From positions 151,554,382 to 151,618,381 of the forward strand of contig OY744517.1 of NCBI GenBank assembly GCA_963556195.1: DNA of 64,000 bases, read 5' to 3'. Shown one piece after another: positions 11,659 through 22,754 of the stretch. Under the pieces are notes generated by a model. It made no database searches and was not told the origin of the DNA. It worked only from the letters and a program-made list of their open reading frames with translations. The translations under genes were made by a program, and so were the position numbers. Source of the DNA: Sepiola atlantica (Eukaryota > Mollusca > Cephalopoda > Sepiida > Sepiolidae). Each line of letters begins with the position of its first letter. Positions within the stretch are counted from its first letter, which is position 1.

Positions 11659-11955
11659 ATATGGCAGGTCATTGATTGAAGAACACAGCGTTTCCGCTCT
11701 TCGCTGAACTCTTTCGAGTTTGTCGTTATCTCAGGCATATCAGTGGGTCGTCTCGGCGTTTTCATATTCGAATATTGGCCTGACCATAATTGTGTACAAT
11801 TTTTTGATGATCAAGTTGCAAAAAGCAACGTCTTGTTTCATTTTAAAATAAAGGTTTTTTTTTTTTATTACAAACAGTACTAATATTTCGAGTCAGTTCA
11901 TACGAAACCTTGAATATATACGGAATGATTCTTTTTCGTTCAGTTTCTCTAATGC

Positions 11956-12570
11956 ATGGGGCGGGCAACCTCCGGTCCGCGGGCCACATCCGACCCGCGA
12001 AGGTGTAGCGTCCGGCCCGCCATCCTGTTATGCTTTATTATTGCAATCCGGCCCGCGGATCTCCCAGTAAAACTCATATCATTTGGGGACATAGACGTAA
12101 ATGTAGGTTTCAATTAAGATTTACAGTGGGATAAAAATATATAAATATCAGCGAGCGATGATGCATGTATATTTCATTTTTCTTAAACTATTAATTTCAA
12201 ATCTTTGGCCTGATATAAAAATAGAAAAAGAGAAAGATAAAGGCAAAGAGGAAACAAGAGACGAGGAGAGGGCTTTAAACAGAGAACGTATGTGAGGTGT
12301 GTCAAAACGGATGCTGGATCAACTTGCTGCTTCCCCCGTCATTATTTTTATGATTCCAAAATGGCTCGTCGTCGGCGCCTTTTATAACATCACACACAGA
12401 AGTCTCTTGAGAAAAAATATCAGATTTGTAGAGTGTTTAATGCAATGTTTGTACAATTTATTCATGTAAACAAAATATAGTAATTCTGGGATTTCGTTTT
12501 TCACTCCGGCCCGCGATCTCCTTCCAAAAGTCTCATCTGGCCCTCACTCTGAAAAGGTTGCCCGCCCCAT
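11956..12570. mobile_element. hAT-like non-autonomous DNA transposon, ~615 bp
   Basis: Perfect 16-bp terminal inverted repeats: ATGGGGCGGGCAACCT at 11956-11971 and AGGTTGCCCGCCCCAT at 12555-12570. The sub-terminal parts are rich in GGCCCGC/GCGGGCC motifs (for example GGTCCGCGGGCC, ATCCGGCCCGCGGATC), a pattern I associate with hAT elements whose ends read 'GGGGnGGGCAACC..GGCCCGC'. The AT-rich interior has no transposase frame. I do not see a clear 8-bp target duplication, so the superfamily call stays tentative. Confidence 0.7.
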
Positions 12571-13740
12571 CTTAATTTTTATTTTCCCTTTATTTTTGTA
12601 ACACTTAGTTTTTAACATTTTTAGATTTTTGTCAAACTTTATTTTAACCAAGATGAAGACGTTAACAAAGATTTCAACAATTAATCTTATAAAAGAGTAA
12701 GTTGTGGTGAATCGATACGCGATCCGAACGAACGCCAAAAAGAAAACGGCTTGAATTGATATCCTGTTTCCTTCTCTGCTTCGTTAGGATATGTTTTCCT
12801 TTTTACTCACTAAGAGCAAGGGTTCGTAACGTGTTAACTCAAGAGTTTCCAACAAATGAATATCGTTTCAAGAAAAAAAAACTAACACGTCTATGTTAAA
12901 TTGGTAAGCCGACGCGAACTCGATACCACCTATAAGAACGAGGAAATAAGGAGAGTTCTTCAGACAGACCCAAGAGACGCATCTCGAAAGAACACGCAAG
13001 AAGTGTGTTTCACTTCGATCCGGGCCTCTTGACCGTGATGACAAGAAAAAAACAAAACTTCAAAAAGTGCGTACAAGCTTTCCTTGTCTCGCGCGCACAT
13101 ACACCCTACACACAGTATCACAGTGCCACTTACGCACATGCAGGATTATGACTCACTCACTAACAAATATAGACATACACGTCTTTAGCCCTTGTGTCAT
13201 GTTTATCCACTGAACAATTTCTACCAAAGAACACGAGTTGAATAAACTTTACCAATGAAATTTCCTCACTAAAACTAACGTCTATATTCTTGTAAAATTG
13301 TCGTTCTATAAATGTTTTGTCGATTAATCATGTTTTATTTATTTTTTCATTCACAAAACTCCATAAATGTTCAGTTAGCATTTGCTAGCTGGTGACCCTA
13401 ATATTTTACCTCCGATATATCTTTTTTCGCCATTTCATTTCATTGACTATATCCTATATATTTTAGATATATGTGTTGCGTTAGAGAGAGAAGGTTAGAA
13501 ATTAACAATTGTCAATGTTAATTATTTTTAAACGTTTCAAAGGAGAGCGGTGATCAACAATTGTAAATCTATTTGCTATGTTTAATATTTAAGAATGAAA
13601 ACCATGTAATTAAATTATAAAACAAACAAATTATTTGACATGCATCAAATCGAGATGTTATCTCTCTTACTTATACGTCATTATATACAAAAGATTCTAC
13701 TGAATTACCTCCCTTGGTGTTGAAAACAAAATAATTGTAA
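12571..13740. other. No gene recognised
   Basis: AT-rich unique sequence. The 64-codon frame at 12544-12738 (minus) overlaps the hAT-like right end and has no motif. Confidence 0.4.
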
Positions 13741-13743
13741 TTT

Positions 13744-14256
13744 ATGTACAGCTATAGTGAAGCAGAGACAAACTACGTATTATTATATGAAATTCTGTTT
13801 ATTGGTAGTCGGTGGAAGTGTACAAAGAAAGATATTCTCCATCATTTTACGACATCTCATATTTACTTGTTTCAAGCTTTATGCTTATTTTCTACTGCAC
13901 ATTTCTTCTTGTTATTGTTCGCCTTTTTTTACTCTTTTTTTCAATATCCTTTTTGTGTGTCCGGCATTCCTCCACAGACTCAGCATCAGAGCCTCGAAAT
14001 GAAAGACGAACATAATTCTGTTCTCATCACCAAGGAAATAGTGTTCGTAAGTCATAAAACATATTTTAATGACCGATGGTGTTCGTCTATAAATAAGGTC
14101 GTCATCGGAAAGCGATATATTCGCTATCAACGATACAGCGTGGAGTCTATCTGGAGATTGTTACCCGACACAACGGAGCGCCAGTTCTGTAGTGTGAAAG
14201 GTTTTACGACAGTCGTAAAATGGACTGACAATCAATCACTGTCATTCGACGGATGA
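13744..14256 (+). CDS. Unrecognised 170-codon open frame, probably spurious
   Basis: This is the longest open frame outside low-complexity DNA. It begins MYSYSEAETNYVLLYEI, has a hydrophobic stretch at residues ~45-70 rich in F and L made from T-rich DNA, and ends NQSLSFDG just before the CTT/ATT tract. I recognise no domain. Three overlapping frames of similar openness (13757-14002 and 13812-14015 plus, 13912-14130 minus) suggest chance openness rather than selection. No splice-site context or nearby gene supports it. Confidence 0.12.
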   Translation: MYSYSEAETNYVLLYEILFIGSRWKCTKKDILHHFTTSHIYLFQALCLFSTAHFFLLLFAFFYSFFQYPFCVSGIPPQTQHQSLEMKDEHNSVLITKEIVFVSHKTYFNDRWCSSINKVVIGKRYIRYQRYSVESIWRLLPDTTERQFCSVKGFTTVVKWTDNQSLSFDG

Positions 14257-14274
14257 TTCAACCAAAGAGCGTTT

Positions 14275-14357
14275 CTTCATCTTCTTCTTCTTCTTCTTCG
14301 TTTGTTTTTTTCTTTTTGTCTTTCCGTCTTCTTCTTCTTCTTCTTCTTCTTCTCCTG

Positions 14358-14360
<3 letters not shown>
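14275..14360. repeat. (CTT)n microsatellite, interrupted
   Basis: Two CTT blocks separated by T-rich sequence, directly left of the ATT array. Confidence 0.9.

Positions 14361-14431
<71 letters not shown>
14361..14431. repeat. (ATT)n microsatellite
   Basis: About 23 units. On the minus strand this is (AAT)n followed by (GAA)n-rich DNA; the same pair of motifs occurs at 22601-22740, where the AAT array is the tail of a LINE. No LINE piece is visible on either side here. Confidence 0.95.
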
Positions 14432-14432
<1 letters not shown>

Positions 14433-14439
14433 TGTCGTC

Positions 14440-14725
14440 TTCTTTTATTTCGCATCTCCTTCTTCGTATACTTCTGCTCTTTATTCGTTTTTCTTCTTAC
14501 CTTTCTTCTTTTACAACTCGCCCATTTTCGTCGCCTCCTCCTTCTCCTCCTCCATCTCTTTATTCTTCTTCTCTTTCTTTGTGCAATTGTTCTTTTACTC
14601 CTCTTCCGCTTTCTTATTCTACTTCACCTCCCCCTGCTTCTGTTTCTTGTGTGTCTTCTTCTTCTCGAACTCCTCTTCCCTTTCTTCTTTTTCTTCTTCT
14701 TCTTCTTCTCCTTCTTTCTTCTTCT

Positions 14726-14760
<35 letters not shown>

Positions 14761-14990
14761 TTTTTTTCTTCCTCTTCTTCTTCTTCTTATTATTATTATC
14801 ATTATTATTTTCATTACTGTTATGTTTATGATTATTCTTAATATTATTATTCTCTCTTTTATTCTTGTACTCCCTCTCCCAGTCTTCTTCTTATACTTAT
14901 GCACCCATTCTTCTTCTTCTTCTTCTTCTTCTTCTTCTTCTTCTTCTTCTTCTTCTTCTTCTTCTTCTTCTTCTTCCTCTTTTTTCTATT
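14440..14990. repeat. Polypyrimidine CTT/CCT-rich tract
   Basis: Long, impure TTC/CTT/TCC repeats with (ATT)n at about 14788-14810 and a purer CTT array at about 14908-14977. All the Ser/Phe/Leu-only open frames here are simple translations of this tract. Mirror-symmetric polypyrimidine DNA like this can form triplex (H-DNA). Confidence 0.9.
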
Positions 14991-14999
14991 TTTATCGCC

Positions 15000-15700
15000 C
15001 ATCATCTATTTTTTTAGAGAGTCTCCATAATTTCTTTCCTTGATTTGTTACTCCAACGTTTTTTTTATTTTGTTCCATCCATTTTGATTCCTATGGATTC
15101 TGTTCCCATTTCTCTCATTCAGTTTCTGTTTTATGGGATTTCTTTGTGTCCTCCTCAATCTTAGTAAATTCTATATTTCGTCATCTGTTTTTGTTATGCC
15201 TTATCTATTGCTTTACACATATTCAGATGTTGTGCTTTTGAGTATGGGAGAGATAGCAAGAGTGCTCAATTACGTATGTAAGAGCATATATTTTTATTTA
15301 AAAAGTATTATACATTCGTTTGATCGTTCATCGATACCTCCTGTTTCACGGAAATACTAGAAAACTCATCTCGCGACGCTTAAAATACCAACAGATTCCG
15401 TTCTTCAATCGATGCTCTTGCACATTCATATTTCGATAACTCTCCGCCGTGTGAAGAAAACATTTAAACGGTAAAACTCAAATTTAGGAACATCTATCTC
15501 TTGAGGGAGTTCGTTTATACGCCCATTTATAACATATATACACGTACATGTCTATGAGAGAAACTGCAAAAATTGAAAATAATATATGTGGATATGAATA
15601 AAAAAGAAAACTACACGGTAAAGACTAACAGCAACTTAACCCTTAATTGACCGTATTTAATTTTTAATTACACACATAACGCTTGTTCGTATCGAAACAA
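15000..15700. other. No gene recognised
   Basis: T-rich then mixed sequence; a 75-codon frame at 15133-15360 (plus) has no motif. Confidence 0.4.
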
Positions 15701-15720
15701 TATATATATATATATATATA
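15701..15720. repeat. (TA)10 at the end of a SINE
   Basis: Short TA array directly at the 3' end (minus-strand sense) of the tRNA-headed SINE at 15721-15862. Confidence 0.9.
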
Positions 15721-15862
15721 GTCACCAACAGACAGATTGTTTCGCTGTATCTCAGCTCTTCATTGTGGCTAGACTAGCACTGCTCCCAAGCCAGAGATCG
15801 AGCCTTAAAACATCTAGTTGACAGTCGGCAACTCTTACCATTAGACCACGGGAGAAGCGCTC
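15721..15862 (-). mobile_element. tRNA-derived SINE, Asp-like head
   Basis: On the minus strand the head reads CTCCCGTGGTCTAATGGTAA..., with an A-box-like TGGTCTAATGG, a loop containing CTGTCAA (a GTC anticodon as in tRNA-Asp), a B-box-like GGCTCGATCTC and a closing TTGGGAG that pairs with the initial CTCCC. The tRNA part is ~72 nt and is followed by ~70 nt of unrelated body ending at (TA)10. B-box changes and poor anticodon-stem pairing argue against a working tRNA gene. Confidence 0.7.
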
Positions 15863-16120
15863 GTCACCAGACACCTTTTAAATTCTAGCTTAATTTACCA
15901 ACATTTATAAAAACATAACCGCTCCCCTCTGATTTAAGGCAAATGTTAGTTAATAACACGAAAATAATACATTCTGAAACCAATTAGAATTTTCTTTTTA
16001 AATACTCGAGGCTATCTTAATAAAAACCCAGCCACCTACAATTCATAACATTACTATGAAACCAGTAACAACATTTTAAAATGCTTAACGTAATACAATG
16101 TTATTCTGTGATGCTAATGC

Positions 16121-16200
16121 TGGGTCCCGGAATTTAAATTGTTAATATCGTTCCTGGAACTGTGCGAATCCGTTCTTTTAGCGTCTGACTTTGCGTGCGC
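16121..16200 (+). repeat. Interspersed repeat family D, copy 1
   Basis: Shares GTCCCGGAATTTAAATTGTT plus AA, then GTTC.TGGAACTG and TT..TAGCGT with 25254-25335. Function unknown. Confidence 0.6.
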
Positions 16201-16435
16201 GTTCTCTGACGCCTTTTTAAATTCTCTTATTTTCTCCAGCTTTTGTGTTCATCTGTGTTTGTCAAAGAATCGAAAACGTTCGTAATACATATAGAAGATA
16301 ACTTACTTTTTGTATACTGACAAATAAAATGACAATTAGAAAAATTGAAAAATAAAAAACGTATAATTAAGCTGATAATAATGTTTGTTTAACAATGTTT
16401 GCTTAAATGAAAAAGTAATGCCTTAATACACACAG

Positions 16436-16437
<2 letters not shown>

Positions 16438-16503
<66 letters not shown>
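16438..16503. repeat. (TA)n microsatellite
   Basis: About 32 units, followed by a short (ATGA)n run and repeat family E. Confidence 0.95.
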
Positions 16504-16507
<4 letters not shown>

Positions 16508-16720
16508 GAATGAATGAATGCGAAAGTTGTTTTCATTCACCGCAACTTTATTACAATCAAAACTGTTTACTCTTATTTAAATCAATAATACACTATAGTA
16601 TTTTTTAATTACTATATATATATAGTAAAAAGCAAGGACCCAAACACAGCTATTTATGTACCTAATTTGTATAACTATCATTTCAACAGTTTATAATAAA
16701 TTAATATTTCTTATTATTGG
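16503..16720 (+). repeat. Interspersed repeat family E, copy 1, abutting (TA)n
   Basis: Aligns with 44533-44740: ATGCGAAAGTT/ATGCAAAGGTT, TTCATT..CC.CAACTTTATTAC (diverged), ATTTAA.TCAATAATACA, CTATATATATAGTA/CCATATATATAGTA, CAATAAATTAAT. Both copies lie beside (TA)n arrays. Confidence 0.55.
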
Positions 16721-18870
16721 GTTGTAATCTTATTGTCCTATTTCCCTGTATATATAGTCTACCTTGTCGATATTAACAACAAATAATTCAAGTGATTTGA
16801 CAGAAAGTTCATAAATTACTAAAATCATGCTCATTTCTTTTCAAAATTATATTTGGATATCTATGTTGAACATGTTTGATTTTATTCTTTATGCCTTTTT
16901 ATATACCAATTTGTTTGGTCGGTAATTCAATCATAAGTAATTCAAATAGTCTGAAAACAAAGGATGAATTATCAAAACATGTTCTCACTTCTACAAAAGC
17001 TACACACACATACGTACAGCTACAATAACGTCCCGTTCCCTTGAATAGGGGATATTTTTGTACAAATAATTTATTTGTAATTATTCCCGCCTTCATTCTT
17101 AACAATCGACAAGCAAAAAAGTTTATAAAACGTAGCTAATAATTGTTATGTATAATTTTTAAAGCGTTGTTTTTTTACTAGAAAAACGTTGTTTTCTACT
17201 TACATTATTCCTGACATAAAATTATGAGGGTAAGTAAAAACATACCTTTTTGTTCTATCTGTTTAGTTTCTCTTGTTTTAAGCATATCATTTTTGTAATT
17301 TGTCATTTAAAATTTTTAACGAAAATAAAAGCTTTGGACAATTGCTTTGAAGTTTAAAAAAGGGCAATAAACTCTGATCCGTCATTCCCAATACACATCG
17401 GGATCTGTTTGCAGAGTAAGCCACCAATAGCTGGGATTATACGCTACAAAATATAAACCATCAAAAGAATGTAAAACATTTTTAATATTCCAGTTTCGAT
17501 AGAAAGAATGGAATAATTCTGTAGCAGAATTAGACACGCAGTATTCAAGAATCAGGTGCTTACAGGCGAGAGCACATAACGGTTACCATTCTTAATGAAA
17601 GGGCCGCTATGGAACACACAGGACTCGGAATTGGCCTGCCCAGGTCTTCTATACACCTATATACCATTTCACCACGGCCACCTGCCAGTTCCATCAAGTG
17701 AATGATGTATTTTCTTCGTTTAGGAAATGTTTGATTTCGGTTCTCAAATCGCAAACAAGATCATAAAGAGTGTTAGCGTTTCTTTCAAAAACCAGTGCCG
17801 CAATAAAACAGTCTACAGATGGACTCATTTGCAAATATAGGTTATCGATTTACCCGACATAATACATGAAAGAATGTTCTATACTACTAATTGCAAATCT
17901 TGTTTTCATTGATTAGGTTACTTCATATTGAATATGAATCGACTTATCTTCATATTTCTGATAACCGACATGAGTGACAAAGAAACATTTTAAATGTCTA
18001 AAAATATCCATAGCAACAAGGAAAAACGGCCAACTGTGTTAACATAACCAGAGAGTTATTGACTTCCGGTAGAAGCTTTCAGTATGGTTGAACATCCGGT
18101 GATTAATTCATGCTGCAGTCATATCCATAACTATCGAATATAAATATAAATGATATCTCTAATCACCAGCTGTTTGTCCTCGAATTCTCTTATTGCCTTA
18201 TGCTTCGGGTCTTGCTTTTATTTAAATGTAATTATTGATCAAGTCTTGTTATTAATTACCTAGTTCCTTTTTTTAAACACGAAAAAATCTCTACCACAGT
18301 GGGGAAAGGTTATAACCAATTAAAATACTAACTAATAAATGCCCCTTTAGTCATTTCGGAATTCGAACCCAATAGCTTTAAACTAGAGGTAACAGTTAAT
18401 ACGACTAAATGGTCTCAGAAGAAAGTTTGAAAATGAGAAAATGTATTAAATAAAATCGAAATTAACAATCGGAAAGTTAAAAAATGATGACGATACCGAT
18501 GTACTCTGACTTCAACGAGTTGCAAGAGGGGCGCACAAAGTCGCTTGTAAATATGTTCTTAAGTTCTCCTGTTTTTTTAATGCTTTATACACTTAAGGGA
18601 GAATACCATCTTCCAAATAGGACAAATCCTAGGACTAGAGGCTAGGCGGTCCATGAGGAAAAAATATTATTGGAGTCGTTTCGGAACACATGGTTGATTA
18701 TAAATTGTTGGGCAAAGCTGTGCACAGTTTGTGGTTGCAAGTTCCCCCCAAACGTTCTCGGGCTTGAGAAGGCTAAACTTAAGGCCTACTTACGAGAAGA
18801 AGAGACATAACAGCAGACAAACACACGAATAGAAAGGGCTAGAGAGATAGATTTAAAAATGGTGGGAATA
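16721..18870. other. No gene recognised; possible tRNA-like B-box at ~18362-18372
   Basis: Mostly unique AT-rich DNA. Near 18358-18430 the minus strand contains GGGTTCGAATTCC, close to a pol III B-box, perhaps an old SINE head; no A-box is convincing. The 64-codon minus frame at 17560-17754 has a short Arg-rich stretch but no recognisable domain. Confidence 0.35.
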
Positions 18871-18899
18871 TAACTGGAGATTCCAGTTAATGAACTACA

Positions 18900-19284
18900 A
18901 ATGTGACAAATATTGTAGTAAGTCGAAGAAACGATTTCAAGCTGACTAAAGAAGTTTGACTTGTTCCACCATTCTATGAAGCATATATCGAGAGGTATTT
19001 TCAACATCTTGAAGATATTAGCTTGTGAAGAATGGCACGAGAAATTCCGGTCTACGCTCTTACAAACTGGATTAAAGAGCAAGACACAGGAAGCATATGC
19101 AGTGGTATCGATTACTGAGAGCGCAGACCACCACGTCGTAGAGGAAGATTTCTGCGAAGCTATGAGTAATTTCCAAAAAACCGGTCGACAGAGATTCAAA
19201 TCCTACAAAAAGGTAGGTCGACAGATGTGTGTAAGCTTTCCAGACAAAAAAAAAGACAAAATGGTCGATCATAGTTTAGGGTGA
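18900..19284 (+). pseudogene. Ty3/Gypsy Gag relic, SCAN-like region
   Basis: The plus-strand frame contains EEWHEKFRSTLLQTGLKSK, TQEAYAVVSITES, VVEEDF, RQRFKSYKKVGRQ and FPDKKKDKMVD in that order. This follows the Gag pattern of Gmr1-type Ty3/Gypsy elements ('LLQT.L.GKAQEAYAALS...Y..VK.A.L.AYE..PE.YRQ.FR..KK......FA..K...F..W'), the family from which vertebrate SCAN domains arose. The expected AYELVPEAYRQ segment is altered (CEAMSNFQKTGRQ) and the frame stops at 19282-19284, so it is decayed. It should be read together with the zinc-knuckle piece at 19649-19980, ~365 bp downstream in the same orientation. Confidence 0.65.
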
Positions 19285-19412
19285 CGCGAAAGCTACCTTT
19301 TCCTTAACTACTACACCGAGCTGTAGGGGTGGGAACCACTCTTTTCCCAAGATTAGTCCACTTACCCCTGATCCTTACCTTTTAATACCTTATAAAGCAT
19401 GGTCATCAAGTA

Positions 19413-19490
19413 TCAATTTAAAAAAATTGTTGGTATGACTCGACCGAGGATTGAACCCTGGTCTTCAGGCCCATTAGAAAACATTATGCA
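19413..19490 (-). mobile_element. Possible tRNA-like SINE fragment
   Basis: Minus strand carries GGGCCTGAAGACCAGGGTTC followed by AATCCTCGG, resembling an anticodon arm plus B-box. No good A-box is seen, so it may be a truncated SINE inside the Gag relic. Confidence 0.35.
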
Positions 19491-19648
19491 AAATGAAAAG
19501 ATGTATATATAAACGGATAATGTTCTTCTAAGGTTAGACACTGATGGAAGAGTTGAAGAGTTGTATCTAAAACGACTTGAAAGTGTTTCGTGTATAAAAA
19601 GAATTTCGTGGATACAACATCGCGACCCTCGATGAAAAATATTCGCTA

Positions 19649-19980
19649 ATGCATCAGCAAGGTAGCGCCAATCCGAGAGTGGAAGCTGCACAATTTCCCA
19701 AAATTGTGCCCAGCTCTGGACTAAACTGTAAGACAATCAGTCGATTAATTCAAGCACATCTACACACAAGGACAAAGCCAATTTCCAAAGGAATCTCCCA
19801 CGTGAATTACTTTGTCCTGGCGTGTCCTAGAAAACTTCCGACGTGTCCCTATTGCAGGAAAGCAGGAAACATCATGTCAAATTGTTGGACAAAGAAGAAC
19901 GATGTGCCCGAAAGTGCAGTCCTCGTAATTGTCCAGAGAATCCAAGTGTCACATTACAAGAGATCATTGTTTTGTTAATA
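19649..19980 (+). pseudogene. Ty3/Gypsy Gag relic, zinc-knuckle region
   Basis: The frame includes HVNYFVLACPRKLPTCPYC and CRKAGNIMSNC. The pattern C-x2-C-x3-G-[H]-x4-C is that of a retroelement CCHC zinc knuckle, but the histidine is replaced by asparagine (GNIMSNC), so metal binding would be impaired. The spacing from the SCAN-like piece and the shared orientation support a single Gag relic interrupted by a non-homologous segment at about 19285-19648. No protease or reverse transcriptase follows; the next frame (19843-20322) has no recognisable domain. Confidence 0.6.
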
Positions 19981-19984
19981 TATT

Positions 19985-20700
19985 CGGACCATGAAAAAAG
20001 AGAATTTTCAGATAGAACTTTTCAGCCCACAAGAACACTTATGCTGCAAATCACTGAATTTCAGCACTTAATACTTCATCGATTCTTAGAACATTCACCT
20101 CAGAAACGTTGTATATCTTGCAAAAGACTGGTCGCAGATTTGAGAAATATATCTAAAGAGATTCTCTTTCTCCCGAGAGACGCACCCACGAATGAAGGTA
20201 TTAAGCTTTGGCCTTTGAACTCTGTTGTCGATCGTCTAGTCAACACAACCGAACTTTTTCATCTTCGAAACATTTCTTTCCAAATCAACCGACGCTCATA
20301 TTCTACAAAAGTAACGTTTTGAGTTGTTTTTATTCTCAAATACTTTGCTCCATCTATATCTAGATAGTCTTATTCATATACATGTTATGTTCTTGTTCAC
20401 TTGGTAATGTTGTTTGTTTTCTTGTGTTTATTATGTTTTTTTTTATTAATATCACCATTCAATAACGCAAATATCTTCATGCAATATCTTGTGTTATTGG
20501 TGTACGTTCAGCGCTTGCTCTATATTGAGATTCAAAGCAAAGTTCGAGAACGCGTCACTACTTTTAACCTACCTTTTATTCATATTTGAATCCGAACAAG
20601 TATTTTTCACACCTGGCAACGACGCGTTTAATTGTGTAACACATCATAATAATCGATATATTTGAATTTAGGAAAAGTAACATTTACATGATTTTCTTTA

Positions 20701-20704
<4 letters not shown>
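19985..20704. other. No gene recognised
   Basis: The 159-codon frame at 19843-20322 (plus) overlaps the Gag relic in another frame and shows no motif. The rest is AT-rich. Confidence 0.35.

Positions 20705-20765
<61 letters not shown>
20705..20765. repeat. (TA)n microsatellite
   Basis: About 30 units. Confidence 0.95.
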
Positions 20766-20768
<3 letters not shown>

Positions 20769-21225
20769 AGCAAAGTGGTATGCATACAACCAAGTATAAT
20801 AGAGTATATTTCTTATATATTTAAATGAATACATAAATATGCATGTTACTTTATTTATTACATAGATGAGGAAATTGTATACGCAATTCTCTTGATCAGC
20901 ATTGGGTAGAGCTATCATATTTTCTTATATGAGAAATATTTCAATTTTTATAATTAGAATAAAATAATACTGAGGAATACAGTTTAAGACCTTCTCAAAT
21001 ATAAGCGTGCATATTCCTTAAAGCGAGAGTGAAATAGAACCAGCAATGATGCAGGCTTATTTATATGCACACATAGTGAATTATAACATGATACACAGGA
21101 GAAAAAAAACAAGGAACATAAAAAAAAATATATTTTTTTAGATGAACAGGAACAGGAAACGGAAGTTTCATTAACACCATAGCCAATTAATGACACCATA
21201 AAGCATGCCAGCAACAAAGTTTATA

Positions 21226-21299
<74 letters not shown>

Positions 21300-21300
21300 G
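21226..21300. repeat. (AAT)n then (AAG)n microsatellite
   Basis: About 10 AAT units followed by about 14 AAG units. It lies just 5' of the LINE copy starting near 21430, in the same AAT-then-GAA order as 22601-22740; it may be the tail of an earlier, otherwise lost copy. Confidence 0.95.
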
Positions 21301-21429
21301 AAGACATCGAAGAAGTAGAAGTAGAATATAAGTTGATAACCGCGCATAAAACAATTAAGAAATATGGGGAACAGCAAAACGCGAAAGGAACAATCTAAAA
21401 AAAATGTAAGCAACTAAATTGAGTATTTA

Positions 21430-22100
21430 TAAGATATGATGAGTGAATTGCAAATGAGAAAACATAGACATGAATACTGATGGGGCACTTGAATTGCTAC
21501 TAACAGCTGCACAAAAAAGGTGATCAAAACGAACTACATAAAAGCCAATAGAAACAAGACTCAGGAAAATAGCAATTGTAGAGTCTCTGAACAAGGATAC
21601 GAAACAATAAACTATAATAAATGCGTGTGTAGGAAATTAGAACAAAAAGAATATAAAAATAGACATGATAGGCTGGAGAGGTAGTCCACAAGAAACTGTG
21701 TAAACGACTGCAAACAAACAAACAAATAGAACAAGAACAAACCGAATGCAGTATTGGAAAACGAAAATCAAAATATCCCTCGCGATATTGACGTAGAAAC
21801 GAAGAATACCATACGTGATTATAATCAACAAGAAGGGGAAAAAGGTCAATTAGTAGATGTTGCCGTCGCAACCGATAACGAAATGAAGCTGAAGGAGACA
21901 TAAAAGTAAGTAAATACACAGAAGTTGACTAAAAACTGAAAAGAGTAAGTAGCATGAAAAATACTGTAGTACTAATAATTGTAGGAGTACGAGGATCAAT
22001 TTTAATATACATGAATAAAAGGCTAAAACTTACATGAACACAGCTGACATTTTAAGAAAAATCCTAGAGCGCGGATACTAACCCACATAACTAAATGACC
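21430..22100 (+). pseudogene. LINE with restriction-like endonuclease (R2/NeSL/Dong-type), copy 1
   Basis: This plus-strand relic is collinear with the better copy at 63320-64000 (minus). Shared landmarks in order are TNYIKA, QKEYKNRHD, NAVLENEN, VDVAVATD, SKYTEVD*KLKRV, MKNTVVLIIVGVRG and ADILRKILERG. In the family this segment is the C-terminal domain with a CCHC knuckle and a restriction-like (PD..D/E) endonuclease that nicks target DNA. Here the knuckle cysteines are mostly lost, the RPD motif reads IRDYN, and several stops and frameshifts occur. The reverse transcriptase domain is missing, as expected of a 5'-truncated insertion. 3' UTR and (AAT)n follow directly. Confidence 0.75.
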
Positions 22101-22600
22101 TTGAATAACGACAGGAAATTTGAAATAAACTGGTAGTTTGGCCGAATATAATCAAAAAAGCACATTAAGACGAAACTAATAAGATTGAGATTACGTGCGT
22201 AAATATATAAGAAAAATATCATAAACCTTCCCCTCTCCGAAACAAAAACTAAAAACGTATGACAGTTACATATGTTGGTATCACGGAAAGTAGCTGAAGT
22301 GAATATGAGAGGATAGAAAAATCGAGGAGATATAGCACCATCCAGACCTCGAGTTGAATCTTAAGGAAGCTCATTGTCACTGAAATTTTAAAGGAAATAA
22401 CTGGGCGATAAATCACTGGTAAGCAACTGGTGTGAGAACAACTAGTGAGTTTCAAAGGTGATCGGAGAATATTGGAAATCTGGGGAGATTAGCTGCCACT
22501 AATATTCTAGATATAAGAAAAATAGTTTTAACGGCAAGAAATCGGTGTGAGAACTTAGAATAAGTAAGAAATGATAATAATTATAAAAATAGTAATACGG
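22100..22600 (+). mobile_element. 3' UTR of LINE copy 1
   Basis: Non-coding. Shares with the 3' UTR of the minus-strand copy (62720-63320) the blocks GGAAATCTGG.GAGA, a TGGTAAGCAACTGGTGTGAG-like block and GGTGTGAGAACT just before the (AAT)n tail. Confidence 0.6.
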
Positions 22601-22675
<75 letters not shown>

Positions 22676-22740
22676 GAAGAAGAAATAAAAGAAGAAGAAG
22701 AAGAAGAAGAAGAAGAAGAAGAAAAAGAAGAAGAAGAAAA
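22601..22740. repeat. (AAT)n tail then (GAA)n
   Basis: About 25 AAT units (22601-22675) at the 3' end of LINE copy 1, followed by impure GAA. R2-like and NeSL-like LINEs often end in short tandem repeats, and the array at 62667-62719 occupies the equivalent position in copy 3. Confidence 0.9.
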
Positions 22741-22754
22741 GGAATAAGCAAGGG

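Larger units (their letters stand above)
10950..11780 (-). pseudogene. CR1-like LINE, post-reverse-transcriptase tail, split by a SINE
   Basis: Read on the minus strand, 11780 to 11659 and then 11330 to about 11040 encode the region just downstream of the reverse transcriptase core of a CR1/Jockey-type non-LTR retrotransposon. Visible landmarks are DKLERVQRRA, SINDLPYDKM, then (after the SINE) RRERSDMI*VYKMF, HSRLNIRKRSFEHQVV and ALPNSVVNA, followed by a stop. These match the known family pattern 'LE.VQRRAT...L.YEERL...RRRGDLIEVYKIL...R.NSFS.RVV..WN.LP..VV.A'. At least two stops and frame breaks interrupt it, and the reverse transcriptase core is absent, so it is dead and 5'-truncated. The stretch 10950-11040 is probably its 3' UTR. 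The reading frame resumes across the SINE once one target-duplication copy is discounted, which fixes the insertion order. Confidence 0.8.

Noticed and set aside
14253..15043. Long Ser/Phe/Leu and poly-Ile frames (192, 203, 96 codons)
   Set aside because: Direct translations of CTT, TTC and ATT microsatellites in several frames at once; no complex sequence.
15721..15862. Functional tRNA-Asp gene
   Set aside because: B-box changes, weak stem pairing, and a non-tRNA body ending at (TA)n fit a SINE better.
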